The translations under genes and the position numbers were made by a program. A model generated the notes under the pieces. It made no database searches, was not told where the DNA came from, and saw nothing but the letters and a program-made list of their open reading frames with translations. Below are positions 1 to 12,900 of a DNA stretch of 64,000 nucleotides, in pieces (positions within the stretch are counted from its first letter, which is position 1; every line of letters starts with the position of its first letter). This DNA comes from Cucumis sativus (lineage: Eukaryota > Streptophyta > Magnoliopsida > Cucurbitales > Cucurbitaceae). The DNA is taken from NCBI RefSeq assembly GCF_000004075.3, contig NC_026660.2, forward strand, positions 10,602,001-10,666,000. Reading direction: 5' to 3'.

Positions 1-419
1 CAGGTTTTATATCATTAATTTGATAGGAATCGAGTAGGATTATATTATTCAATTCAAGCAAATTCCTAGGTTCAAACTCTACTTCCCCCCATTCTTGAGA
101 GAAGAAACCAACATTAGCATGAAAACAAGATACCTTCCCTTAGCTCCCTCAGGTTCATATTCTCTTTTGTCTCCCTATTTAACTTTGGTTGCCATCTCTC
201 ACATATCGGATATCTATCCCTTCCTACTAACTGCAACTTTTCCCTTCCTACTATCTGATTGCAATGTCTGTCTTATTATTTATAGGTCTTTCCGTCTTGA
301 TGTCTTATTAATATGTCATTTAAATGTGGCAATGCTAGAAGAGATTTTTATGGGTATTGTCTTTTCAAATGCTTGTTAGATGTTGGGCAATGCTTTATTT
401 CGTAAATCTGTATTTTCAG
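1..419 (+). other. intron of the AP-2 alpha gene (left edge)
   Basis: The window opens with CAG followed by GT, which could be the last three bases of the preceding exon and its donor, but one codon is too little to prove it. The rest up to the acceptor AG at 418-419 is T-rich intron with no coding similarity I can see. Confidence 0.5.
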
Positions 420-3400
420 CATCCGAAGGCGTGCTCTTGATTTGCTTTATGGTATGTGTGACGTTTCAAATGCAAAGGATATAGTTGAAGAATTATTGCA
501 GGTATTTTATGAACTTGATAATAGGCAGTCTCATTTCACGTCCTTTTGAGCTGCTGAAATTATCTCCATCTTTTATTGGAAAAAAGCCTTGCTACTCACT
601 TACATTCGTTGTCAGTACCTCAGCACAGCAGAATTTGCAATGCGTGAAGAATTGTCTCTTAAAGCTGCAATTCTTGCAGAAAAGTTTGCTCCTGATTTGT
701 CTTGGTAAGTATATATTCTTTAGTCGTTGCTTCTATAAAAAAAAAAAACAAAAAAAAAAAAAAACAAATACATATTGATCACTGAGCATTGCTATTATGA
801 AAGGGAAGGAAATAATGACCTTCCAAGTCTGATGTCATAACAGTTCTCGATTGTTATTTAAGAGACTTATGAACATGGAGTAAAATTCTGTTCTTTCTCA
901 ACCTTTTAGATTTCCACTCTTCTTGATTTTAGAAAGAAAAAGATGCAACAATAAGACAATTACTGTTTCCCCCCTAAAAAAGATAATAGATAGTTACTGT
1001 AAATGCGAGGTTTCCATTCCCTTTATTGTCTGATCTTATTCATTACTCATTATTTGCCCCTAGTATCTTACTGATTTGTGATTCAGGTATGTGGATGTCA
1101 TTCTACAATTGATTGACAAGGCTGGAGATTTTGTCAGTGATGACATATGGTTCCGTGTTGTGCAGTTTGTTACGAACAATGAAGATCTGCAGGTAACCTA
1201 ATCTGCTTCATCCCGTTTTACACTTCGCTTAGATTATATAGTGATTGGATTTTGTGTTATTGATGGTGATTTTATGCATTTAATCAGTCTTATGCAGCAA
1301 TAAAAGCGAGAGAATATCTTGATAAACCTGCTATACATGAGACAATGGTAAAGGTGAGTAGTTCCTTTTTTTCTTTTCTGATTTCCAATGATTATTTTGG
1401 TTCTCAATCTTAATTTATGGTGATATCTTATAACGCTATATGTTGACCATCAAATGCTGTTATTGTTATTATTATAATATTGGCTCTTAACTTACATCTA
1501 AACTGCAACCAACAATTTCTGTTTCCTTCCTCTTTTTATATATTAGTGATAATGGATTTATTTGGATGAATAATAATAGACTTCAACTTGGATGTGATTT
1601 GTTTGTCATACAGGTCAGTGCATATCTTCTTGGAGAATTTGGTCATCTTTTGGCCCGAAGACCAGGTTATAGTGCAAAGGAATTATTTAGAATAATACAT
1701 GAAAAGTTACCAACTGTTTCGTAAGTGCTAGATTGTACTTAAAGTCATCTTCCTTTAACGAGCTTATTGCTTTCTGTTGTAAATAAAATCTACTTTCTTT
1801 GCAGGACATCTAGCATTCCTATTCTCCTGTCAACATATGCTAAGATCTTAATGCACACTCAACCCCCAGATCAGGAACTGCAAAATCAAATTTGGGGAAT
1901 ATTTAACAAGTGAGACTTGTGCACTCATTATACTGACACTCTTTTGTTTATTTGCTCTTGCAGTTAATTTAAATTCTCTAATAGAAATTTGTTTTTCTTA
2001 GATATGAGAGTTGCATTGATGTTGAGATACAACAGCGTGCTGTTGAATACTTAGCCCTGAGCAAGAAAGGTGAAGCTCTAATGGACATATTAGCCGAAAT
2101 GCCAAAGTTCCCTGAGAGACAGGTGCATATTCTGCCTTTGAAGTGTCTGATTAGATGCAGTTTTCTGTGAAGGATTGTGATGAGTACTCAGCAATCTTTG
2201 TTCAGCAAAAGGTTGATATTTTCTCTAATTTTTTCCATACTTCAGTCTGCTTTGATCAAGAAGGCTGAGGACACTGAAGCTGACACTGCAGAACAAAGTG
2301 CCATCAAGTTAAGAGCTCAACAACAATCATCAAATGCTTTGGTCTTAACTGATCAACGTCCTGTCAATGGAACTCCGACTTCCAGCCAGCTTACTCTGGT
2401 GAAGGTGCCGAACATGAGCAGTTATCCGGTTTGTTTCTTTGTTTTTTCTTTAAATTTCCAGAACTTCATTATTCAATTCTTTTTAATGCTTGAACCTGTT
2501 GATGGGAGTCTGCTTCTTGATATGGTCTTCTAGAGGAATTCACTTCATTTACAAACCTAATGACAGGATTCAACTGACCATGAACTTTCCCAGACCAATG
2601 GGACTCTGAGCAAAGTAGATTCTAGCCCCCCTGAACCTGATCTCCTCGGAGATCTTTTGGGTCCACTAGCAATTGAAGGTCCTCCGAGTGCTGTTGCTCA
2701 GGCTCCCCAAAGTGTAATGTCCAATGTGGATGGTGTTCCAAATGCAGTTGAGAGTGGAGCTATTGTTCCAGTTGGAGAACAGACAAATTCAGTTCAGGTA
2801 CTGTTTTTCTTCTACTAATGGAGAAACAAACTTTAGGATCCCAGATTTTTTTTTATAAAAATGCAATAAATTTCATTTTATTTGATAGGAAACTAAGTAT
2901 GTATTATCCAAGTAATACAATAAAGATAAGGCCTGGGAACCTATTGAAAATTCCTATCAATAAATATTAAACACTATAAACTTTTCAATGATATTCTTAG
3001 AGGAAGCCATGTGCTTGTTTTCATTTCTTTACGTTGCAGTTGTATCTGCTATCGTTATCTGTTTTTGGATTCTTATTAAAAGAATGTTTGATGCTTACTG
3101 CTTTAGGTAAGGCATTTGTACATCTGATTCTGGCAGTGTCTAAGATATTTGGCTGGTTTGATTGCATGTCAACTGCTATGCTGTGGACTGCTCAATGTTG
3201 TCATTACTTATATTTCTATCTTATATTTTTTCAGCCTATAGGAAATATATCTGAAAGGTTCCATGCCTTGTGTATGAAAGATAGTGGTGTGCTGTACGAA
3301 GATCCCTATATTCAGGTATCTTTCCCCTTTCCCCTGTTTTCCTCATTACATCCTTTTTTGTACTCCAGTTTTCCTTCTTTAGAAGAAACCAGTGGCTGGT

Positions 3401-5786
3401 TGTAGCTTGTACTTTATTTTATTTATTTATTTTTAAGTTTCTCTCTCTCATCCTATCATTCACTCGCAACTTCATTGCAATTCTTAAAATATTTAAGTTG
3501 TTTTGGAGAACAAATTATTCAATATATGTTTCTGGTTTTCTCAGCTTTCTTTTCTAATTTTATAGCTTGAGACTTGCAAGTTGCAAAAGCTCATAATAGC
3601 TCTCATATTAAACTTGTGACAGATTGGCATTAAAGCAGAGTGGCGAGCCCACCTTGGACGACTTGTTCTTTTTCTTGGAAACAAGAATATTTCTCCCCTT
3701 GCCTTCGTCAAGGCTATTATATTGTCTCCTTCGAATTTAAAGATGGAGTTGTCATTAGTACCTGATACCATTCCTCCTCGTGCACAGGTAAACACAAGCG
3801 GTTGAGTTTATATCTGGGTTGTGGTTATTTAGAGGCTTTTACCTTTCTTCACCTAGCATCAGTTTTTCTCTTTGATTGGATAGGTACAATGCCCACTTGA
3901 AGTCATTAATGTACATCCAAGCAGAGATGTGGCCGTTCTTGATTTCTCTTACAAGTTCGGGAATGACCTGGTAAATTATTTTAACTTCGAAGTATTCTGG
4001 ATTCCCCTTCTCAATGGCTGCAACAGCCCGGAATAAATCATGTATATATTGTTCTTTGCAGGTAAACGTGAAGCTTCGCCTTCCAGCTGTCTTCAATAAA
4101 TTTCTCCAGCCTATATCTGTATCTGCTGAGGAGTTTTTCCCTCAGTGGAGGTCCCTCTCAGGCCCCCCATTGAAGCTCCAAGAAGTGGTGAGCCTTAACT
4201 TTTAGTTTTTTTGGTGATGACAATAATATCATTGAAGACACAACGAGGATTCTGTCTAGAATTGAAACATCCAGTTCGACTTAAGTTCTCTACCTTCAGT
4301 GATCTATCTTGCATGTGCAAATTTTTTGTCTATACGCCCCACTACTTGTCAAATCCCACACCATGCCTTTACCTACTTATTAAAATAAACATTGTGGATG
4401 AATCCTTAATAAGGTTTTAGGAATATTGGATTCTCCCTCTAAGATAGTGCTTGGGATATAGAAAGTGGAAGATACTTCTCTAGTTGGAGGCTCCACCTCC
4501 CTCTCTTCTCTTCCATCAAATTTTTCGTTTTCTTTCCATCACAGGTCCCATGCAAGGTTTTCGGGACTGTAGTAATGAAAACAAGTACAATAATTTAAAG
4601 TCGTAAAATGGATCTTCTTTATCCAATTGAAACAGTTATAATGGGAAGACAAAAACTATCAAGGAAGAAAACATTCTGTATTTTGTGTATTTTATGTGAG
4701 CTGTACTAATTGCAACAAAGTTTGTCCAGAGTGTTGTCTTATGGTGACACTACTAAGCTATATAACTGATAATTTTGGTCTCTTATTGCCATTTACTTTC
4801 CAGGTTAGAGGTGTAAAACCCCTTCTTCTTTTAGAGATGGCAAATTTATTCAACAGCCTAAGGTTGATGGTTTGTCCAGGACTTGTAAGTAGTCACCAAT
4901 TTTCTGTTTTTTAAGAGGATTAATGCCTTTTAGTTTGTACAAAACTCACCCTCTCTTCTCCTTTTGTTGTTTAGGACCCAAATCCAAATAATCTTGTTGC
5001 GAGCACAACATTCTACTCGGAAAGTACGCAAGCTATGCTCTGCCTAGTAAGGAATACTTCTCCCTTCTGAATTTTGAACTTTTCTTATGGGTTAAGTTTC
5101 TCTCATTATCTTGTCGCATGAGAAACGATTTAGCCTATAATAATTATCAATTTAGTTCTTAAACTTCACCATTTATACTATTTAATCCCTACTGCGCAGA
5201 TTACTACTAAAATTTAAATAAATTTCTAACACATGTAGCTACATTGATAAACTAAGAGTTAAGTTAATAATTTATAAAGATCAGGTACATAATCAGAATT
5301 AATATGGGTTTTTTTCTTCCCAAAAGGGGCTAACTTGGTAAAAATTAGAAAGTTAAAGGACTAAATTATTACAAATTTAAGAGTTCAGAACAAAGCTAGG
5401 GAATAAACCGTTATTTCAATGAAAGTTTCATGCTCGATTCTCATGCTCTGCCTGCCTTATTGATGTTCAGGTTAGAATTGAAACCGATCCAGCAGACAGA
5501 ACTCAATTACGAATGACAGTTGCCTCAGGGGATCCAACAGTAACTTTCGAGTACGTGCTTTAGCCGGATATTGCTCCATTAGTTCCCAATTTATGTTGAT
5601 ATAGCCAACAATTTCTAATTTTCTATCTACAGGTTGAAAGAGTTTATCAAGGAACAGTTGATAAGCATACCTATGCCTCATTCAACAACTCCGCCATCAA
5701 CCGCCACACCACCGGTAGCACAACCCGCAGCAGTTGCTACACCATTACCAACAGATCCTGGGGCAATGTTAGCAGGTTTGCTGTAG
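420..5786 (+). CDS. AP-2 complex subunit alpha (alpha-adaptin), 5' partial
   Basis: Large subunit of the AP-2 clathrin adaptor, which selects cargo at the plasma membrane for endocytosis. Seventeen exons are visible: 420-501, 616-704, 1087-1192, 1288-1353, 1614-1720, 1805-1909, 2002-2122, 2246-2428, 2567-2797, 3235-3315, 3623-3787, 3884-3970, 4062-4187, 4804-4884, 4975-5046, 5471-5550, 5633-5786. They join in frame to 644 codons plus a stop, roughly the C-terminal two thirds of a ~1010-residue protein. The visible part starts at [20 protein letters not shown] in the HEAT-repeat trunk. It continues through the trunk ([20 protein letters not shown]), then a variable hinge rich in Pro, Ser and Gln (exons 8-9), then the ear: an Ig-like sandwich ([19 protein letters not shown]) and the platform ([18 protein letters not shown]). 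It ends [10 protein letters not shown], the usual plant terminus. The N-terminal third lies to the left of the window. Identity is very secure; exon edges were set by GT-AG and frame. Confidence 0.95.
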
Positions 5787-6967
5787 GACAACGTAATGAT
5801 TCATCAGCAGATTTCATTCAGTATACATTTGTAAACATGATTATACAGCCGGCCTACCCCTATTCCGGGGATACTAAGGCAAATGAGGGACACCATGATG
5901 CGAGGGCTTGCGGAGTTTTAGCGTGATCGGCATTGCACGTTCACATATTTAAGTTAAGTCTCTTGGGGTGGGTCGGTCGGTCGGAGTTCTTTGACAATTT
6001 TTTTTTCCGCTCCAAGAGTAAAGGTGAGATTTTTTTGTTTTTAATTTTTCTTTGGTGAGATTTTAGGTTGGGGGAGTTGGCGAGGAAGTTGTTCTACTAC
6101 TGTTTCTTCATGGGGTGATTTCTGTAGTTGTATTATTTGATGTGTAAGATACTGCATTTAGGACTCAATTGTATCCAATCCTACACTTTCATAACTCCAA
6201 ACACACGTTCCAAAATTTTTGTCCATCCTCAGGAAAGTAGTATTCATCCAATTTTCATTTTGTAATTCTTAAATCTTTGTGTTATGCCATTTAAGTTTCA
6301 ATTCATTGAACACTACACTACAAGATTAATTGAAGCATAGCAATTTCATAAGAGAGATGGTAAGTATATCACATCAAAATGAAAATGAATTGTAGAAAGA
6401 AAGTGTAAGCTTTTGATATCATCAAGAAGCCTTTTGAATTTGAGAGTGATAGTTGTAAAGGCCATCACAATTTGTACAGGCAATTCAATCACAGATAAAG
6501 CACATAAAACCGTGCTTTTATCTCACTTACACATAAATAAAGCTGATTTTGATTCCCAGACATTCCCAAAAAATTGAGTTGGAGGAAAGAAAATTGGTTA
6601 GATGATGACTTTGATGAAAAGATTTTGGGAATCTTGAAAAATGGAGACGAGAGGAGGGGAGAGAGAGAACTAAGCCATTTCTAGTAGAGAATTCTAAAGC
6701 TCAATGTCAAGTCCGGTAACCCCCGTAGTCTCTGAACGCTAATTGTTTCCACGAACAGCCTCAGGCATGTCGGCCAGCGTACCGGAGAATCTTCGACAGT
6801 CCAGCTTAACAAGAACAGGTCCTAAGTATTTACGTGGATTTACAAGCATATGCTTCTTTGTTGTTACATAGTAGTTTGTTCAATTGGCCAGCTTCCTTCT
6901 TGCCCAATGGAACCTCGAGAAACTAGAAGCGACAAAACTCAAAAACCTCCAAGATACCGGAAACTAG
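5787..6967. other. convergent intergenic region with both 3' UTRs
   Basis: This 1.18 kb separates the stop codons of the convergent AP-2 alpha and PTM-like genes. The left part (to about 6190) is probably AP-2 3' UTR. The right part probably holds the 3' UTR of the PTM-like gene. I see no other coding potential. Confidence 0.5.
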
Positions 6968-9900
6968 TTATTGCCACTCTCGGCAACGACCACATGACCA
7001 TTGCTCTTCCATAGTCAATGCAGCATCATCCCAGGGCGAACAATGACTGTGTATTTGAAGTCCACACACTTGGCAAAGGAGATCGGGGACGGGGTCTGAG
7101 TTTGTACAGATTTGACAGTTCACAACCATAGGAATAGACGTTGCAGGTTCATGTTGCTCACCGGAACCATGATTGAAGATATCGTTATCTACAATTGAAA
7201 AGGAATTGTTGAGATCTCCTGAGGCATCTCCTGATGGATCTACTCCACCAAACTCAACGTCATCATCAGGTGCTAGTAATTCCGTAAAAGAGAAGTAGGT
7301 TTGAGGTCCGAAATCCATGTCCTCAAAATTAAGGCCGGCGAAGTCAAAGGTTGCTGCCTCATCCAGACCATGAGCAGAATTGTCCCATTCCGAGAATGGT
7401 GAAGATCCCTCTACCGGCTTCAAAAGTGTATCTGTTTCGTGAGGGATAGAGAAGGATGGTTCCAAAAAACCATCCAAATCGTCTTCTGGTTTTGTCTGCC
7501 TTCTAATGGGTAGCTTCTGCGGTGCTGCTTGTCCAGCTGCAGCGGCTCCATTCCACTCGTCATCTAATCCAGAATTGGGTTCTGTAATTAACTCAACTCT
7601 CGAAAGAGAGAAAATGAAGGGATCTTCTTCTTCCTTAGGCTGCATAGTACTACTTGTCTCAAGCTTCGTAGAATCAGAAACAGTTATCAAATCATTACAT
7701 TCCACCGCTGAATTTTCTTGCTTTGACAACTTTGCACGAGTTTTCTTGCCCCCATCTTGTTTCTCAGGTTTAGGATCCATGTAAGGACATTCGGGTGATT
7801 TAATCCTACGACACCTACAACACTTGAAGCCCATAACTTCGAAGATTTTCGATTCCTCTAGTGCAACGGCATCCGCATGGTACCAATCTACACAAGGAAA
7901 TGACGAGTTACGCCATTTAGAGGGGCCAAAGAACCAGAAAGGAAAGAAAAAAAATGGAAAAAAAGGGGGAGGCACCAAAGAAAACTTACTTTTGCAAGCC
8001 TCACAGCAGATGTACATTAAATCGGACCTATATGGCTTACTGCATAAATGGCAAACGGGTTCCTTATGATGTAATTCTCCGCCGCCTTTTAAAAGAAGAT
8101 AATTGTGCCTGAAATTGGCAATGGTATCTTCATCACTCTTCTTCTTCCATATAATACCCCAGGAACAATTCCTCCTCTGGCTCTTTGGAGCCGAACCAGA
8201 ATCACGAGTAGTAGCTTGTTTCTTCTCAGATCGAGTGTCCAGCTTGATTACAGAAGTAGCTTGTTTCTTCTCAGATCGAGTGTCCAGCTTGATTACAGAA
8301 GTAGCTTGTTTCTTCTCAGTTCGGGTGTCCAACTTGATTACAGGAGTAACTGGCAGTTGGTTAGATCCTTTAGGCTTTACACTCTTGCGTACAGTTGACG
8401 AACTTCGATGTCCTTTGCCTTGCAAAGGTAATGGACTTGTTGGGGATTCAGTACTGTTTCCACTGTGATTAAGAGCTTTGAGATGGCAACACTGATTGCA
8501 TGTGATTGGGCCTACAACATCCTCGGTAGCAGAAATTGTTGATCTCACGATACAACTCACATGACAATAGCCTGATGAATGTAATAACAAGAATATATTA
8601 GCTCTAGATTTACTTTCTATGGAGCCTTTCAAGCTAAAGGCTAAAAGAAAACTATTGTAGAAAAGTTAGAATAGACATAAAAAATGGTAGCCGGTAGAAA
8701 AAATTGGTTATAAATACAGTGAGTGGAAAAGGGGAGAGAGCAATATTGTGGTGAGTGATTTAGAGTTTGAAGGAGATCTCAATATCAGAAGAAGTACAAG
8801 TAAGTTGAACACTTGGCTTATCATGTAATTCTGTTAGTGTTTATCTTTGAATATATTTATTTGTGTTCTATTAGGAATCACTAATTCATAATTTAAAATG
8901 AACATTCTAACACATTTTGGTGGCTTTTCGGGATTACCCATAACCAAATAGATTTCAAGTAGAACTTTAAGAGAAAAATCATCTAGGGAAGTATATGATA
9001 CCTCGGCATAAGCTGCACTTCACTGCATTCCTGCAGAGTACAAGGAAAAGAATTTATCAACTAGAAACCAAGACAATACAAATTATGTTACTAACGCAGT
9101 AGAGGCATAGATAAGTACCTAATAAGAACCTCCATTTGACACGATGAACAAGACAACAAGCCCATATTGTCTCTTCTGCATGTGAGATAGAAAAATATCT
9201 CTCTCTGGTAGGATTTCACCCATCTTCTTCGTGAATGGTACGGAATATTTTGGTACACCTTGGGTGGTGACACATTAACTTGAAGAGAACCTTCCTCATA
9301 CTCTTTGACCAGATATAAAGGGATGCAGTTTTCGGAAAACCAATATGCAACTTTTCCATCTTGCTTCTGTTCTATTTCAATGACATTCTTCATAACACGA
9401 GAAGGAAGATGCTTTTGACTCCCAAAGGCAACTCCATAAGTAATTTTGTTTTCTACAACTTTCTTATCACTAATACTAGCATTACGGAAAACAGAAGCTT
9501 CAGTCTCTTGACCTTTCATATCCTGAAAGGTTTGTTCCGGCCGGACCAGATCATTCCATCTCAAATGAAAGTCTAGGTTCCTCAACTAATACAAATTCAA
9601 ATCCCCAAAAATCAGTTCTTATAAACTTCTTTTTTCATTATGGAAATGATTTAGGAAAACGAAATTTGAATTATCCACGATCCAATTAAGAAATGAAAAG
9701 GAAAAAAAATAACGTTTAGTTAGAAAATGGGTAACAACTAACCTGAAGAGCAAGTTGAGATGCATTCTTACTCGCTTCAACAGCAGCTCTCCATACAAGC
9801 TGTCTGCTCCTTCTAGGAATCTCGGAACCATCAGTGTAGTGTATACCAGCAATCTTCCTTGAGCCACCTAATGTGTAGAAATTTTTTAGTATCAAATTGA

Positions 9901-12900
9901 GCAAGCAAAAGAATCTACAAGCCTCATATACATCGATGAAAATTGAAGTTGTTTATTCATTACCTTGACGAGCGGCTTTAGCAACAATAAATTGAGGCAA
10001 TGCTGCTCTCTGGAATACAAGTTTCGATATCCCCCCTCGAAACCATACAAAATTGGCATTGGACCGATCATGAGAAGGAACTTCAGATACAGACTGTTTC
10101 CTACCTCTCCTCCCAGGCCCACGCTTGTGAACTGTTGTACCAACAGCACTCGGAGCATTTTGAATCATTGAAGTTTCTAAAAACCATTCATCTACGAGCT
10201 TAAACCAGTTACCAGAAAGAGCAATACAACGAATGTTTTCTTCAAGCTGCAAATTATTTTTTTGTTCGTCAGTAAGGAAAATGAACAATATACTTCAAAT
10301 TTTTGTAACACAGACATTCATCGATGGCACATAAATCAACAAGAAGATTGATATGTATGAGGAAAAGTGAAATATGTTGCATCTCAAACTCGTAACACCC
10401 CCACTCAAAAAAGAATAAAAAAACGCTAAAAAAGAATAAAAAACGCAGAATGAAAGTCAACTTTTACTTATGTAGGGTCACCCTCCTACAGTCTCACATG
10501 ATAGAATACAACTATATCGAAAAGTACAACCAGGAACTCAGAGTAATAACGTTCACAGGATGAAAAGTCCAGTCGTTCATCAAAAACAAACTAACACTGG
10601 ACCAGTGTGTTTTTAAAGCTCAAGGCACAAAAAGAATGACTGGACTTTGAGCCCTGAGGCGTGCTTATTTTGTGAGCCTCATCTTTTCATGCCGAGGCAC
10701 AAGACTTGGGATTGAGCCTAGGCACACGCCCTAGAGGGCTATTTAAAACACTGGACTGGACTAGAGGAGCGAGTCTTTTGCCTGCCAAGCAAAGGAGTCA
10801 TGTGAATGTGATGGTAAATTTCCATGACCCATAAAAAAGATCATGATAAAATTCATCTTTATTTGTTCACAAAAGGGTTATATCATCTTCTTTTCTTTGT
10901 GTGTGTGTGAGCAGGCGTGATGGGAGGTAAGTAACCAAACTTCCATTGAGAAACCTGAACGGAAAGATAAAAGAGTCACCCCACCCTAGAGTCTACTTCC
11001 ACAAGTGACAGAAGCAACCTAATTTGAAAACAAACAAATTTCATTGGATATATATATATATTTGAAAACAAGCAAATTCATTGATGTATGAAATCTACAA
11101 AAGATGGGCAAAAAGTCCAAGCCTTCGAATATTTACTCACTAGACACTCACAACTCTATTTCCCTGCAATATATGATTTTTTTAATATTCGTGAGTGTCC
11201 AAGCCAACTTACATGCACCTCAAGTAATCTCACAAGGACAACGGGCTTGACTTCACATTATTTGGGTGTCAAGAAAAATCTGTAGGATATTAAATCCAAG
11301 AGAGGTGACTACCATGATTGAATCCATGACCTCTTAGTCAATCATCTAAGACCTCTTAGTCATTTATCAAGGTTATGCCCTACCACTAGGCCGATCCATG
11401 AAAAACACCTACATACATATTATTTATAGTTATAAAGAGCCCTGGTTAACTAACAATCTAAATGGCCGAACCGAAGTTCCCCTTTTAATTCACTTCCACA
11501 ATAAAAATGAAAAATTGATGAACTACAAAAAGATCATTTTCTCTTGCCAGTAGTCAAAATTGGGTCTCCCATGTCTCTATCAAATCAGGTGATTATCATA
11601 CTGCCTTTTTTGGGATGACATCAACAACTTTCATTGAAAAAAAAAAGAGAAAAAATACAGTGCATAAAGAAAATAGCCCTTAAAAACACTCTCTAAATTA
11701 AGGGTTCCAACCAAGTAAAATATTACAATGCTAATAATTGCAAGGAAGTCTTAAAAACTATAGCCCAAAGTGAAACACGAAACCTCACTAAGGACCAAAC
11801 CTCAGTCGTATCCTTTTTCCAAACCTCCAAACACCTTTCGTCCTGACCTTTACTCCTAGCATGCATTCTATTTCATCTATTTTTAAAGGCAAAAGTATGC
11901 GTATAGTAAACTCACACTTCCACCCCCACAAAGATAAATTATAACCAAATGTTGTGATTCATTCAGCTAATCCTAGCATACCAAAAAGGAAAATCCTCAT
12001 AAAATCATCCTAATACGTCTTCAATGTCTCTTTAGTACAGATGGAATACCTTCATTGCTTCAAGGAACCAACCTAGATGATCGCTGCATCGTGTTTTAAA
12101 CAGATCATAAAATTAAGGCACTCAAAAGAATTTCATGGCAGCCAGAGTGCTATTCCAAAGAAAGTTAAATTCTTTCTACAGACCATGAGCCTTAATAGTA
12201 TTAACAAGTATAAATATGGTTAAAAGGATAGTTTCTAGAATGTCTTTCCCCCAATATGTTTCATATGCTATTAAAGTGAGGAAGCTATCATTCACTTGCT
12301 GCTTGAGTTCGCTGAAAATGTTTGGAACTTCTTTGGTAAGATGTTTGATCGGCACAAGTGTAAACCAAGATCCAGATCTTTTTTCTTAATGAGAAAAGAA
12401 GACTCTATTGAGAGAAAAATACAAGAATAAAGGAACAGAAAACTAACAAAAATGAGCCAAACTCCTAAAAGAGACTTAACAAAAATGAGCCAAACTCCTA
12501 AAAGAGACTCAACAAAAATGAGCCAAACTCCTAAAAGAGACTCCAATTGAGAGCAATAGGACCACAGGATTAATTAGAAAGGAAAAAACAAGAAACCAAA
12601 TCCCAGTGGGAAATAGAGAATCTTGACCAAATATTGCTAGAAGAACTCTAGATTTAGTCGTTTCGCGCACCCTAAAGCCACAAAAAAGGACAGAAACTTA
12701 GCACCCACTTGAAGCCTGGAAGAAAGAAAGACAGAAAGAAAGAGAGGACAATGAGAGGGGAGAGGGATAATAAAGAAACAAAGAAAAGAGAAGAGGTCAA
12801 TGTTGAGACCACCCCAACCCTATCGCAATATTTTATTCAATCAAAACGTTATCTAGTTTCTTATAACACTTAGTGCACCAACCCTCCTCCCTCCTCCCTC

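Noticed and set aside
7506..8468. Plus-strand open frames opposite the last exons of the PTM-like gene
   Set aside because: Shadows of the coding strand; they span real splice sites and match no family.
12292..12546. Minus-strand frame with three SLLGVWLIF units, looking like a repeat protein
   Set aside because: It is the translation of a 33-bp intronic tandem repeat, has no start context, and lies inside a well supported intron.
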